NCBI GenBank assembly: GCA_020055645.1
Contig: CM034547.1
Span: 59,398,909-59,462,908 of the forward strand
Direction: 5' to 3'
DNA: 64,000 nt
Source: Tomocerus qinae
Taxonomy: Eukaryota > Arthropoda > Collembola > Entomobryomorpha > Tomoceridae
In this document: in pieces, positions 12,501 through 26,264 of the stretch
Layout: every line of letters begins with the position of its first letter
How positions within the stretch are numbered: position 1 is the first letter of the stretch
Notes under the pieces: model-generated
Told to the model about the DNA's origin: nothing
Database searches by the model: none
Seen by the model: only the letters and a program-made list of their open reading frames with translations
Position numbers and translations under genes: made by a program

Positions 12501-15204
12501 CGAATGGCTGAAGAAAAGAGGAATTACATGGAGAAAGGGTCTCTTGCAGGTAAAACATTTATAATGTACTTCTGCTTCTATTTGCCTTTATTTAAATTGT
12601 ATTTTCACTGAATTGCACTTTCCGCTTCTTTTATATTGTAAGTCTGTTTGCCAATCAAATAAGATAGTCGTTTCATGTCGAGTGATCATTTTGTGCTTTA
12701 TAGGTTCTGCATATTTCATGGTTCAGCTGCCGGACGGCACTATGGAACGTAGAATGAAGCTGCCGCTGAATGTCGACCCTGGAGTTCACTCCAGTTTCAA
12801 TTTAGATCAACTCGTTCCAGGAACTCCGCTCACGCCTGTACCCACTATGGCTACATTACCAACAATCACCGAGGCAAAAGCGATTGATAATGCTAGTTTG
12901 GCAGGATCAGATGGTTCTCGGGACGGTTCTGCAAATATTTCACGGGAGAATTCGACTAAAGAGATAAAATCGCCGAATGCGGACAAAAAGGGCAAGTTGC
13001 CGGAAGAAGAAAATAACAATCCTATTCCTATAATCCCTAACATCCCCGAACCAATCATTGAACTCCCAGAGCCAATCATTGAAGAGGAAAAAGAGTCTGA
13101 AGACAGTACCGACGTCGTAGAAGAGACACAATTGTCAACAAGTGCTACGTTAGTTTGTTATATATTACTTGCAGATAACACTAATGAATTTATGTTTCTA
13201 GATCACGACCATTTACATTTACTGAGTCATATCTAAATTATGGAAAACGTTTTTGCTTCAGATCGGCTCAAAGAAGAAGTCTGCGAGAACGACGTAATAG
13301 TGAAGGAGTATCGTCAACATCTGTAACTCCGTCATCAAGTTTGAAGCAGGGAGAAGGAGTAGTAAGTCGGAGTCCTACGAAGCCTATTCCTGTAAGAAGC
13401 GGAAGTATTGTTGGTCCTCAGTTTGGCAGCCGGAGTGTAGGAGTACCTGGAATGATGCCTAGAAATGGATCTGCTCCCCAGTTTAATACAGGCAGAAGTA
13501 TTCCAAAGAACACAAGTGTTCCTCTATTTGATAAACAGGCTCGTAAACATTCGTACAGAGCTGTACCCATGGGCATGGGCACTTCCATAATTCGAAATAA
13601 CAGGTAAGGTTACAAATGTGACAAATTTTGCCCATGGGAGTACTAACTGATTCATATTTTTGTCATTAGTAAACCCAATTTGCAAGATGCCAGGCGAAAT
13701 TCTTTCAAAAACTCAATTGCCTCATTCGTGAGTTCTAAAAACAACAATATTGGTAAATATTTTTGTAGAACTTATTTAAGTTAACGCTACTCATGGAATG
13801 ATATCACATTTTGAACGAATTTTCTCAGGAAATCAAGATGATGACAATAACAGCTTATGGAGTAAAGCGGAATTGTCCGAAGGGTTGATTTTCAGCAGTT
13901 CGCAAAAGAATCAGCAGGAACCGAGACATATTATCAGGCCATTATCTCGTAAAGACATTTTCTATTCGGGCTCTATTGTCCAGCTCCCCGAGTTCCAGTC
14001 TCAGAAGAGTCTAACGGGTTATCGTCAGAGTATCCTAAACCTTCCTAAGGCAGCTGGTATGCCCGATATGCCTGACGAGGGATACAGTCCGCAAAAGCAA
14101 AAACCAAAAGTCTGTCCTTGTCTACCTGCGGGGACTGGTGCATGTAAATCCGCCATGGCACAAATGATGGACTTTTCATTAATGAAAAACCCAGTATTTC
14201 TTTTCATTGCTGTAAGCAACGTATTTGGTATGCTGGGGTTCTACATCCCGTTCGTTTACCTCATTGATGCAGCTGTTACACAGGTAGAATTTATTTTTAT
14301 AGTAGATTCAAATGATTTTTCAATAATTGGTAGTAATGAATGTTTCTTGTTTTTAGGGAGTTGAACCAGAGAAGGCGGCTTTGTTACTTTCAATTATTGG
14401 CATTACGAACACAATAGGTCGTGTCGGAAGCGGCATCCTGTCAGATCTTCCCCAAGTCAATTCTTTATTCATGAACAACATGTGTATTCTCCTGTCTGGA
14501 ATATCTGTTGCTGTAGTTCCATTCTGTACAAATTATTATGCATTTGTTGCTGTGGCCCTTTTCTTCGGTCTCTTCGTATCTGGCTACGTCTCCTTAACTT
14601 CGATCATCCTCGTCGATTTACTTGGTTTGGACAATTTAACAAATGCATTTGGTCTTCTCATTCTTTTTAGAGGTGGGGCTGGGATAGTTGGTGCTCCACT
14701 TGCAGGTCAGTAAGCTTTGTTTTTGCCAACTTTTACTAAAATAAATTTTACGGTCTGATTGCATGATTCCACTGTATTGTATAAGAATAAAAACATTATC
14801 CCATTCATTAAGAGAGAACATTAAAACGTTCGTAAATAAGTTTTATAACTCGAAATTACGTCATAGCTGTCTATGTCTTCAATTAGACTGTCAATGAGTA
14901 GACAGACAGAACAAATAGAAAAAGGATGTAATTGTAATGCTAGATATCGTTATTTACAGGAGCTGTTTATGATGCATTCCAAGCCTATGATGTCCCATTC
15001 TGGTTGGCTGGCGGATTTCTCATTGTCTCAGCGGCAATCAGTTTCTTAGTTCCATGCGTTTCCAAGTACGCTCCTCCTAAACCCATTTTGGAGCCGAAAA
15101 CTCCATTTGGTGGTTATCTGGAAGATATTCCCGAAGGAGCTGAATCATCTTCTCATAACAGTGAGGAATATGAAAAATGTGATCAGGTGGAATCTTGCCT
15201 CTAA
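3517..15204 (+). CDS. SLC16-family monocarboxylate transporter 1 (11 coding exons, 946 aa)
   Basis: Twelve-helix major-facilitator carrier of the SLC16/MCT family, a probable plasma-membrane transporter of small carboxylates or related solutes; the substrate cannot be told from sequence. Coding exons: 3517-3567, 8352-8694, 9866-10009, 11903-12111, 12375-12549, 12704-13148, 13262-13603, 13670-13752, 13829-14283, 14357-14705, 14960-15204. All introns are GT-AG and phases match at every junction. The TM1 family signature DGGWGW is at residues 74-79 and the TM5 signature YFETKRAMATG at 197-207. A cytosolic loop of about 450 residues (about 255-712) separates the N and C halves. It starts highly acidic, becomes Pro/Ile/Glu-rich, then Ser/Arg-rich, and ends with DIFYSGS at 640-646. 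The C-terminal half resumes at about residue 718. At 946 aa it is much longer than vertebrate MCT1-4 (about 500 aa), mainly because of the loop. Exons 2-11 are secure; exon 1 is less so. Confidence 0.93.
3568..8351 (+). other. Intron 1 of SLC16 transporter 1 (4.8 kb)
   Basis: AT-rich intron bounded by GTAAGA and TTTTTCAG. It contains only short open frames with no recognisable products on either strand. Long first introns often carry enhancers or alternative promoters, but no specific element is identifiable by eye. Confidence 0.5.
8695..9865 (+). other. Intron 2 of SLC16 transporter 1
   Basis: GTAAGT...TTTCAG intron of 1.17 kb, phase 1, splitting a glycine codon after the first hairpin (GVYLCVG). 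The short open frames inside are unremarkable. The second transporter gene has an intron at the equivalent place (after YLMAG, phase 1), so the position predates their duplication. Confidence 0.7.
10010..11902 (+). other. Intron 3 of SLC16 transporter 1
   Basis: 1.9-kb phase-1 intron (GTAAAC...TTCTCCAG) between the IIGG and IGFG residues. The second transporter reads straight through this position (GVVGGIGFG), so the intron is specific to this copy. No gene or repeat recognised inside. Confidence 0.7.
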
Positions 15205-15334
15205 AAGAGTTTTCCTAACGAAAAGAAGATGTAACTTCATCCATATTAATGTATGATCATCCAATCATTCTGCATAAAGCTTTATACATACAAATCAACT
15301 GAACTAAACCAAAACACACTTTCTACACTTGATC

Positions 15335-15340
15335 AATAAA
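15335..15340 (+). terminator. Poly(A) signal candidate for SLC16 transporter 1
   Basis: AATAAA lies 131 nt after the stop codon at 15202-15204. A second AATAAA at 15998-16003 could serve a longer 3' UTR. Position and hexamer are seen directly; use is inferred. Confidence 0.5.
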
Positions 15341-18300
15341 ACATTTTTCAACACTAGCTACTGTAGAAAGTAGAAGCAACCGTTCCTGCCAGCTTAGCTT
15401 CTCCAGCATACCGGTGATGAACTATTTACATATACATCTGTACCAACAAAAATTCGTTTCCTATATTTACTACTCACAGAATTTTTAAGGAAAGTAAGCT
15501 TTATTTGGAGTGCTTTATCTTTACATTACGGATAATAGTTTTATGAGATTGATTCAATCAGCAATTTTATGTTGACTGAACTGAAATAATTACAATGTAA
15601 CTTTATGCAGTAGAAATGCATAATTCATATTATACTTGTATTCTCTTTATTGCATTACAAAGTAGTAATACTTGTCTATAATTACTAGTGTATGAAATAT
15701 ATCACTCCTTTGTTTAAAGTTAGACGATTATTTATGACGTATTATTAGTACTAGTAAATAGTTACATAACATTATTAGATATCTGTGAGCATGAATAACA
15801 AGAATCTTACATTGACAAAACAATTGTGTTTTTTTCACATTTGTTATGCTAATGGTAAACAAAATTGTTTTTTGCTGAGCTAAACGTAACTGCTTACCTA
15901 TTTGCTTTTGCCACTTTTGTTTGCTGAAAAATGAGGCAAACGTTCATAGGGTAGCATTAACGTGGCATACATCCTGAAAACGTGCTTATGTTGCACAAAT
16001 AAAGCAAATACCCAATTATATTTACATATGAATGCATGATCATTCATAAAAACAAGATTGTTTGACGTTATGTATTACTAGCTCCTTGTATTTATCGTAT
16101 ATAACTAGAAACTGCAATATTATTGGAGCAGTTGACTTTAATTTGTGTACTATGAACTTATGTTCTGTTAGAAAAACGTAGCTTTAAGCAGGAAAGCTAC
16201 ATAATATCTTGTAATTGTAAGTATACGACTATGAAGCACTTTAGATGAACAGGACAAACGATAGCTATAGTCTATCATTTTATTTGCGTCAGGATTATGA
16301 ATTTAAAATCTAGTTGACTAGCTACATACATACATATTATGTGCATCTGACTGGAATGGACTGAAAATCAATCAAATCAAGTAGAGCACAAACATATTGT
16401 ACTTAAATTAAAATACATAAAATATGCATTCCCATGATGCTGGTTTCTGACAAGACGAGACATGCAGGACGAAGCTTTCCCCGAATTATTTATCTTATTA
16501 TACTGGTACATATGTTCAGTACATCCAAAGATTGGGACAAGATGAAAAGGGATAGCGAGGAGATTGGGAGTTGGGAAGGGATTGAATACAAATGCTTACC
16601 TATTACCACTTACTACGTAATACCAATATTATTAGTACTAATAAAATGCAAAATCGACCCTGTGAATTATGAAAAGTCAACTTTGCGTACGATACTCATT
16701 AAAAGCAGCAAGACAGGTTTACATTACGATAATTAAATAGATATAAGCAATGGAATCGTAATTAAGCCAACTATGTACATAAATGAATACAAAAAGTGTG
16801 TTTGGGTAATGCATGTATATTTCTGTGATATGATCTCTCCTCCTCAAACCTTTCCCGACATCTCTGTCGCCCTCATTGTCTCATCTCATTCTGTCTCATC
16901 TGCCCCATGACTTTTTTCGGATGACTTACTATTTACTATCACATATAGAAATCTATATTACGAGAAAGTACTTACACTGAAGTGATGCACGGTGAATGTT
17001 TTCTGCACATTTATAGACACCCCAAAGTAAAACTTGTACGAGAAGAGTACATATGCTTCGGGATTTTAGATTAGATTATGAATTATGTATAGGTGATAAC
17101 TAATGAATTAAAACTAATTTTAGTCATGCCTTCAAGTTGTTAAAGAAATGTCTTGTGTGTATTTAGTGCATTCGTTTCACACGCACACTAGGCTTGCTAC
17201 TAGAGATTGTACTTGTTCTTACTGTTGTTTGATACCATGAACAATGAAGATCATGGTATGACTTGATTAACGTCAACTCGACATGTCTAATTTAAGCAAT
17301 GTGGATGTTTTCGTGAACTTGTACGGGCGTTAATTTCATGAGAGCTGATTCATGGAATTCAATGCTCATTGCCTTGTTTTTTTATTTACTCGACATTTGT
17401 ATAATTACTACTAATTGTTGGAGAGAAGTCCATTAGACAAGCATATTTATTGTGTTAAATTCAACATGACATGATAATTTGCACGTAGTAGACAGACCGG
17501 GAGTCGGCAGCTGTTTTTATGTATTTAGACAAATTACCATACTGATGGTATTAGTTTTGTGTGAATTTAGCTGAACTAATTAGTGGGTTGTTGTTTTTAG
17601 CTTTAAAAGTAGAGCAGGAAAGAATATGTTTACAATTTCAATAAGTGCCATTAGTTAGTTTTTGCTATTCCTAAATATTTACGTAATTAGTTACTACTGT
17701 TAGTTCAATTTCTTCAAATGAATGTGTCATTTGTGACTCAGTTATCTATTGTCATGTTATATACAAGCCATCAATGCATACGCAGTCGCGTACTTATGTA
17801 TAAAATTATTCTAAGCTCTTCTTCTCATGTCCTTTCAGTAAAATTAAATCGAATACTAATTATAACTAGCTAAAATGTAGTTTAGTATAAGTAATGAATA
17901 TGTAGCACTAGTTATTTCATTAAATATTTATATCTTTTATCGTAACTATTTACCTAACAATAAGTAATGTGTATGATAATTACTTCTTTGTCCAAGTGTG
18001 TTGTTATTGTTATTTTGTAGTAGGGAAATCTAAATATAAACTGCTAAAATCGAATGTTCAATCTGCAAGTGGGAATGCAAATGGAGTGTGAAGGCTATTT
18101 GTAAGGAAATGTACATTACTATAAAAGGATAGTTTGTTAAATGTAGGTACTTAATTGCTGGATAATTAAGAAAGGAGTTCTCTTGGTTCACCTCAAGTAC
18201 ATTACTGTACTTAAATATTTAATTAAGAATCAACCTAATGCTAATAGAGAGAACTTAAGTCTTCTTGATATATACGTATAAGTAAACACATTACAACTAC

Positions 18301-21300
18301 AATGCAACACTCTAATTGTAAATTATATTAAATCTACCTATTACGCTATTATATTACATTAATTAAGATAATGTTATAATAGAATTATATGAAACCACAC
18401 ACAGTCCATAAAACAAACTGTAAAACAGATCAAAACAAAACAAACAAAGCCACTGATACAATTTAAGAATAAAGATGCTTTCTCATCACAATCGATGAGA
18501 GCTGTTTAATATTGTTGTCTTCAACACTCTTTTTGTAAAGCATATCCGTTTCATCATTATCCGTTGTTTGGCTTTCTATAAATGTCTGCATTTTTTGTTC
18601 TTACTTGTTCTTGGATGCATTTCTCTCTCATCTGCATTGGAAAAGCGTCACCCCAGCTGTGCTAATGGTTTGAAACTAGAACTTTAGTTTGGCAGTCTTG
18701 TGATCATGAAAATATCGTTCGTGCTAGATCTTTGTACTAGTTTCCAAATGTTCCCGTTTTATTATCGATAAGACAAGACATGGTAATGTGTCTTAGGCTT
18801 AAAACAATATATTGATATAATATTTGTATATAGGAAATTAACTGTGTAGACATTCAAGGGCAAATGGAGGAGTATTACATACATTAAAATCGTAATTTGT
18901 CTGTCTTTTCGGAATTTGCTGTGACTGTAGGATGGGAAGAGAATGCGGAGGTTGAAATCAAAGGAAAACTACTGCTGACACTGCGTGTTAGTTCTTTAGG
19001 TCGGTAACTTTTTATAATGCTTGGCTTGACTTAGCTTGACAACAGATCTGTAAGCTAAAAATAGGAGAACCTTCCGCACTAATCCGAACTAACTTTTTTT
19101 GCAAATACACTTAGGAACAAAGTCCGAAGCGTGAGATTTTAACTGGATCACTTTAAACGTGGGTTAGGTAAACGTGCTCTTCTACTTTGTCGTTACAGAT
19201 ATTTACAGACTGTACTGTGCCACAGTTCGTCTTGTGAGGTATGTCCTCATCTTATCATCATCTCCCTTAACGTAACTCTTTTGTACAGTAAAGTTATATT
19301 TATTTGGCTTTGATTGTAGGTTTATTGTGGTTTTTTATACTCTTTCTTTTGTCAGATATTGGTTGACTCACAATCTATTGACAACTTCGTTCTTTCGTAA
19401 CTGCGTATCGTTTGGGCCTGAAAAATACCATTCTATCTTTGAAGAGACAAACATTGTCAGTCAACAGCAGTTTGAGACAAAACAACATTTAATGCCACTT
19501 ACTTTGTACATTGTAAAAGGGCGATCAAAAATATTTACTTAAAATTAAACAGTGAGCCAGTAAATAGATCATATTTTGAAATTGCGACACATTGGCTACT
19601 CGTGCAATTTAGGCCAACTTGGTGAGCAATAAAGTTTTACACAATTTTGCCATTGTCATTCGCATGTTCATTAAATTATATAACTTGGGTGATATAACCT
19701 TGTTTTGGTGGTTCACTGACGCATGTGATTTCATTAGTGTGACAGATTCGATGGTGTATGTACAAGATTCATTCAAGTGCAAATCTGTGAATATTGTATA
19801 AGTACTGAAGTAATTGACTGTAATTGTGTCTGAAGTGTTTTTCCATACTTGGTAAGAGTGTTGGGTTATTTAAATTTAAGTGGATTACATTGCATTTCTA
19901 AGTGGCTGTAGGTGAATCAACTGTTAACTTTCACTGCAAAAATAATGATCTTTGCTTTACAATTGCTTTACAAGTGTGCAATTCTGATTTATCATAAAAA
20001 TCTTTGTTACACCTTTTTTAAATCTTTTTTCTTTTTAGCTAAAAAATTATAAAATATCATTTGACAAGCATGGATATGCGTGAAAATCATTTTGCTACTA
20101 CTAATTAATTTAGATGGTTAAATGTAAACGATTTTTGCATACCATATTCTAACCATCTATCCATACCGGGGCAAAGGTGCCATAAGAAATAGAGCCTTAG
20201 TGTGGATCTGGATCGTAAAGGTTGTTATCTTAATTTTATCATAAGACACATACTCCAAAAATGACAATAACCCGAACCAGGTCCTGTAAAATTACAATTG
20301 CAATGCTCCAGCCAATAATAATGTGAAATGACTCAACAGTTCTATGGATATTATTATTTCAATGTACACTTTGGTATAATTAATAACCTGTGAGTGTTTA
20401 ACCCTTTTTTGTGCTGCATACAATTTCAGTGCATCTCTTACTGCCTTCATTTTGCTTTAGTGCGTTTAATACAATAAAAATTCCTAATAATAGTAATGTT
20501 TCCAATGAAATTCGATATCTGCTTTACCGGACTTTTTTGTGTATAATTGAAGCTGAACTGTGTTTTTTGATAACACTCCAAGGTAAATGATGTTAGTAAA
20601 TTCTCGTTTACTGGCACTGTAAACGTTGAGATAAATGACCATTTATTAACCTTAAAAACTAAAGAGCAAGGTAAAAACAGCATCAAATACTTGATAATTA
20701 GATTGTAAAAGAATACCTACATGCAAATGATAGAATTTGAATAATATACAGCATATAAATTTTCCCTGAGATTATTCCTTCATGAACACAGTATAATAAT
20801 TACACTATTACAGATTCATTACCAAAGCCCTTAAGTACACATTTACATGCTAGTATAGCCTATGTTCAAAATGTACACATTTAGTTGTCCATGTATAATG
20901 GACGAGGACGGAAATCCGTCCAGACAACTCACCTTTAAAACTCACCGTAGGTAGGAATTAGATTGTTATTAAAAATACACTGACAGAATCTAAATCAAAC
21001 CAGTTGTGATCCAGCGTAAAGCTGACAATGAGTTAAAATAGGATTTGACACATTTAATTTAATGATGTTTATGTGTATGTTATGATTTGAAACTGGTATT
21101 TTTTGGTAGTTTATGGTTGTACTTGCGCTTACATTATCAATGAATGCTACTCAGTTTATGTTATCAGTCAGTTTAGTAAACTTTTATTTAGACAGATTGG
21201 TCAACTAATATACCTCTGTGCCTCCAGTTCTCATTTTATATGCTATGTACGTATTTAGTATACTACTACTCTGCTCTTAATCACTATATACTGTGAATAG

Positions 21301-24300
21301 AGACATAAAGTTGAAACCAAGGCAAAAGATTGATCAGGCTGCAGGTTGTTGTGATTTTGTTGTAAGTTAGATTAACATTGTATGAGGCAGATGAGGATGA
21401 GGCTAAAGGACAAACACTTGAGAATGAGACGTAAACAGACGCAGACACTGTTGATACATTTTTTGCTCAATCCATACGTGACGGGAGATTAGACATAATA
21501 GATAGCTAAATACATAGACATTGCAATGGCTCCAATTACACATAACCAAGTTACTTTAGATGTGCCAACAATTTGACAATTGACATGTTTAGCTAAAGAC
21601 ACTACGTTTACAACGATTAATTACTATACATTTATCAAGAAAATATCCCAATGTTTACATCTCTAAAATTCCCGGGCTAAGGAACAATTATTATTACTAT
21701 AAAACAAATCCTATCATTTGATTTCTTTCTTGGAAATATCCGTGAGCTCTTCACAAACTTGGGTTTTTTCTTAAGTAGATTACCAAATTCAATTGCTATC
21801 ATCCATCTGTAATATTACTGAAGATAATGTTACAAAAAATTCCTTGAAATTGAAAAAGCATTACTCTAAAGTATATTTTAATGATACTTGAACTTGTCAA
21901 GTCTAAGTCTAGTCCATGGAGAGTACCTTTGTAACACTCGAGTGTTATCAATGAAAAAATATATTATTCCTTGTAATGATAACCAGATAATAATTAACGC
22001 GTCAGTGTACTTGCTTTCTCCATTGTGAAAAACAAAAAATGGTCAAGTAAACGTATAAACAATAGGTACTGATAAATCATTAGACACAGCTGTATATGAC
22101 TTTTCTGTTTACTCTTTTCTTTTACCTACATTTCAGAGATTGTATTGTACGATATAGAACAAACACTTGTAGCATGGACAGGAAAATTTACTGTAGATTG
22201 TAAATACTACAGACGAAGATACTTGTAATACTATCGGAGGTATTTGATTTGTGATAACAGCTATAGGATATCAGTTTAACCAAGTTACTATTCTCAAGTG
22301 ATTTGACCTATGCACATTGAATGTCTGTATTGTTATATATATCCCTATTCGCTATGCGGCTAATTGAATTCAATGTTTTCGATATCAATAGACACTTGAC
22401 TATCTGGATGTGCGTTTCCAATTGCAATAGCGCATTGTTTTCAATGAAGCTAATTCAAACAACTTGAAAGTACACAAATACCTCTTAATAACCACTTTTA
22501 TATGAGATAGACAAGCACCTTCAAACACAATCTCATTCCAATATCCATTCACTACAATTTAATGTATTCCATTCCTTGTACACATCGATTTTAAAACTTC
22601 CTACTTTGACTTTCTTTGGTGAAGCAAGTAGTAGCATTAAACTGGCTTCTTTATTGAATGAAAATATAATAAACTACATCATGATCCATAATAAAATTTA
22701 GTTTAGTAATTACATGTTTAGACAGTGATTAAATATAATATACTGTACCATCACTAAATTGTAGAACATTGTAAATAGGTTGTAGCTACTATTAAAGGTA
22801 TTTAGGAGATAATTGTTTAGATTCTTCTTTATAATTATTCATTTAGTAAAATCACATATAACATTAAGTTGTGCCCAACTAAATGCAATTTAAGCCAGCA
22901 AAATATTGTAGGGCTACTGATTCTCCAGACGTCTGACGATTGCTCTAATTACCTATTATTCCTGTAATATGTATCAATACAGAAGTTTATGACACAAAAA
23001 TATATTTTGCCATCTGCATTTATTTGTTGATAATGCATGAAGGAGAGGATTGAAAGGAAGATTACAGCCAGACAAGGATCAATAGACAAGAGAGTAAATG
23101 TTTCCTGATTCACATTATCGACATTCAATGACGATAAAAATAGTCAGAGGACATTTGCGCAGTGAACATTTTGTTTAATCACTGAACTGAATACATTGGA
23201 ATTATTGAATTATCTGATGAAATAGCTTTTCATCATATCCTCGAATTTTAACGAGCAATTGTACTTCTCTAACTATTTATTTACAAAACGAAACAATTCA
23301 TTAATTCATTTCCATTATACATTGGATCTAGCACATCTTAGTTGAAGATTTCGGTGATTTAAAAAAATTATTATCCCAGAAAAAATTGAATTCGATTAAT
23401 TTAGTTACTTTCATACGTTACTTGCTTGGGTGAGTTGCTCGTCTTCCCAATTGGCAATAGGTAATGTATTTCTTACGACAGTATTTAATATTTAGCATAT
23501 AAATAGGACACTTTATTTCTCCTCCCTATTGCAGTCTACTTTATACTATGTGGTCTGTGTGTGATTATAATATAAACACTTAATACGTACTTAAATGATA
23601 ATCTAACATGCATATAGAAGATTATTGAGGCTTTCAAGATAATATCGTGTAATACAAGAAACACTTGCCACATTTAGATGCTAATGGTTATGCTATGTAT
23701 CGCTGAATTTTTAAATGTCCATTTCATTGAATTGCATCATATTTAAATCATTACATTGAGGATCCTAATTTTTGAATGGTTAGCTTTTGCCAGCAGTTTG
23801 AAGTCCGTTAAAGCCAGGTCAGCGTAGAACAGTCCAATAGTTGTCTTTAATGTAATTAACCGAAATTAACTTTACATATGCAAATGTGCTTAAATGACGC
23901 ACATACAAACAAGATTCATACAAACGAAATATACAGACAGCGATATAAATACTCTTATGGTATAATTGGTTAATTGAATCTTGTATGTATGCTCCTATTC
24001 TATATAAGTAATATTATAGGATGATTACATACTCTTGTGCTGACAAACTTGAGGATCTGAAGTGACATAGCATGGATCATGTCACTAACGAGATGTTCAA
24101 GTGAAGTCAACTGCAGGCAAGCAACGAAGCGATAAGTGTGATAACAATAATCATGAAAATAGCTTCTGTCCAGAATAAGTGGAGGAAACACAAGTAACGG
24201 CATGTGTGTAATCAATCGTGCAATGGATGCTTCTATCATGTAACACGACAACAACAAAACCAAATGAAAACACAAATCCCAGAGGGAAGCAAATAAAATA

Positions 24301-26237
24301 CACATAAATAAACACATATAATCATCCTACTTACAATTGCCATTTGATATGTACCTATCCTTAATATTCAACCAAAGTGTCGTGGCATACATGCCAAACT
24401 TATGATATCTTGTACTATAAAGCTATGTTCACAATCAAAGAGTTTGTTATTTCAATTTGTAGGTAGGTTGAGTAGCGAGGCGATTTTCAGTCAATCCTAC
24501 CAGTACAGAAAATATTACTCCAATTATTAACAATCCAACAAACTTTGGAAAAGGTATTTTTCCATAGCGGTTTATCCTAATCGGTTAGTTTCCATTGACC
24601 CTTAGTATCCCTTGGGAGTTTCCATCTTTCTATCTGGCATTTCCAAAACCTTTCAAGTGGAAAAAACTAATCCTCAAGCAAGAGGGTTCCTACCTCCTGC
24701 AGAGATTGTAACAGATCTACTCAGGCACTCAAGAAGGTAACTTTGTTCATACCTGCAGTGAACTAATTTATCGTAGCATGAGAGTGAGAGTCGATACTAA
24801 TTATTGCATACTTATAATGCAGTTATATAATGAGTTCAGTCTAGACGTTCAGTCAGTTCGCTCGTTGAGTGCATAGATAAACTAATGGACTTAATTACAC
24901 CAACTTTTCATAAATAACGTCGGATTTTACTGAATTACTTTCTACAAGTATATATAGGATATTATTGCTATGAAAATTTCAGTGTCAGAAATTCAATAAT
25001 TAAATATTCAGTTTTGGAGTATTTTCGACGAGCACTAACATAAAGATCCTGAGATACAAAGTCGATCAAATCGCAAGTAAGTTAAAGCATAAATACTATT
25101 AAAAATTATTAATAGGTTGCAAATGAAATTGTTAGGTATGCATGGACAAAAAGAGATAAACAAAAAAAGTGCGACTTTACAGACCGTGGATCATTTTCTG
25201 CAGGAATTACTGCCGTTTGAGACAACGAATCCAGGAAAGAAAGTACAATAATATCGATTCAAACCATGTTCAAAAAATTGTAATTAGTTAAAATTTAGTC
25301 CCACTTTTTATAACTTTAGACCTTAGAAATTGTCAGCATATTTAGAACTCTAGAATCATTTACTTGTAAAAGTTCTAAAAAACACTAATAATAGTTGTAA
25401 AAATATCTTAACGTTTTATATAGCCAAGTATGGCTTCGAAATGCAAGTATATAGGTTTCACTTTTATTTTACATACAGTTTGCAACTGTCGGTGACTCTT
25501 TACGGGCTCTAATTATAGCGGGAGGTGATTCCAGTGGGGCTGTAATTCCCCGTAATCATACATGGTTAGCAAATGTCTAACATTAGTAAAAGTTAAAGTA
25601 GTTTTGCGTGTGGGATAGCAGAGCAGGTGATGATATGAGTCTATTATAAGAAATAAGTATCTCAACACTATCATCTGCATGCACTTCTTACCTATGTTTG
25701 TGTGCATATTAATTTATTCTCTCAGTGAAGGTGCGTTCTTGACAATGAATAGTTTCAATAGAATTTGAAGTGTTTTTAATGCTATTAAATTTGTAGTTTC
25801 AGATTTACATGCACGTCAATAGGAACAAATTGCGATCAACTTGTTGGGACTATTGGACAGGAGTTGGCAGTAATTCACAGGCATAGTCAATCAGTGACTT
25901 TTTGGATTGATTGTACGTTGTTACATGTACTGGCATAAAAAGGGATTTTTGCAGCAGATGTGTTTTCCTACGTGAGAGCTGGAGTGAAGTGTGCATTGCG
26001 AATTTGCGAACGTGACAAGAGGATGCTCAGAGAGTCAGAAACTAGAAAAACATCACGTTTCGAAGCTTAGACTAAAGCCCCCAATACTCAATAACTAAAC
26101 TATTGCATTTTTCTCAACTTGCCCTCATCTCCGAAATGGGCGTATATCTTTGTGATTTATATATACACTGCTTTAGCAGATAGCAAAAAAGAACAAGGAA
26201 AAGTGTTTCTAAAGCTATAGTGAGTGATTTTGTGACG
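15341..26237. other. Intergenic DNA between the two transporter genes, no gene seen
   Basis: About 10.9 kb of AT-rich sequence. The longest open frames (about 100 codons at 16434-16736 on the plus strand and 24000-24317 on the minus strand) show no domain, no membrane pattern consistent with a known family and no credible spliced partners. No tRNA, rRNA or transposon ends were recognised. The last few hundred bases should include the promoter and 5' UTR of the second transporter. Confidence 0.5.
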
Positions 26238-26264
26238 TAATTGTATCTAACTAACTATCTCAAA

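Noticed and set aside
12807..13131. Minus-strand open frames opposite transporter 1 exon 6
   Set aside because: They mirror the strongly biased codons of the acidic, Pro/Ile-rich plus-strand exon and have no features of their own.
16434..16736. 100-codon plus-strand frame in the intergenic gap
   Set aside because: No domain, no neighbouring exons; likely chance.
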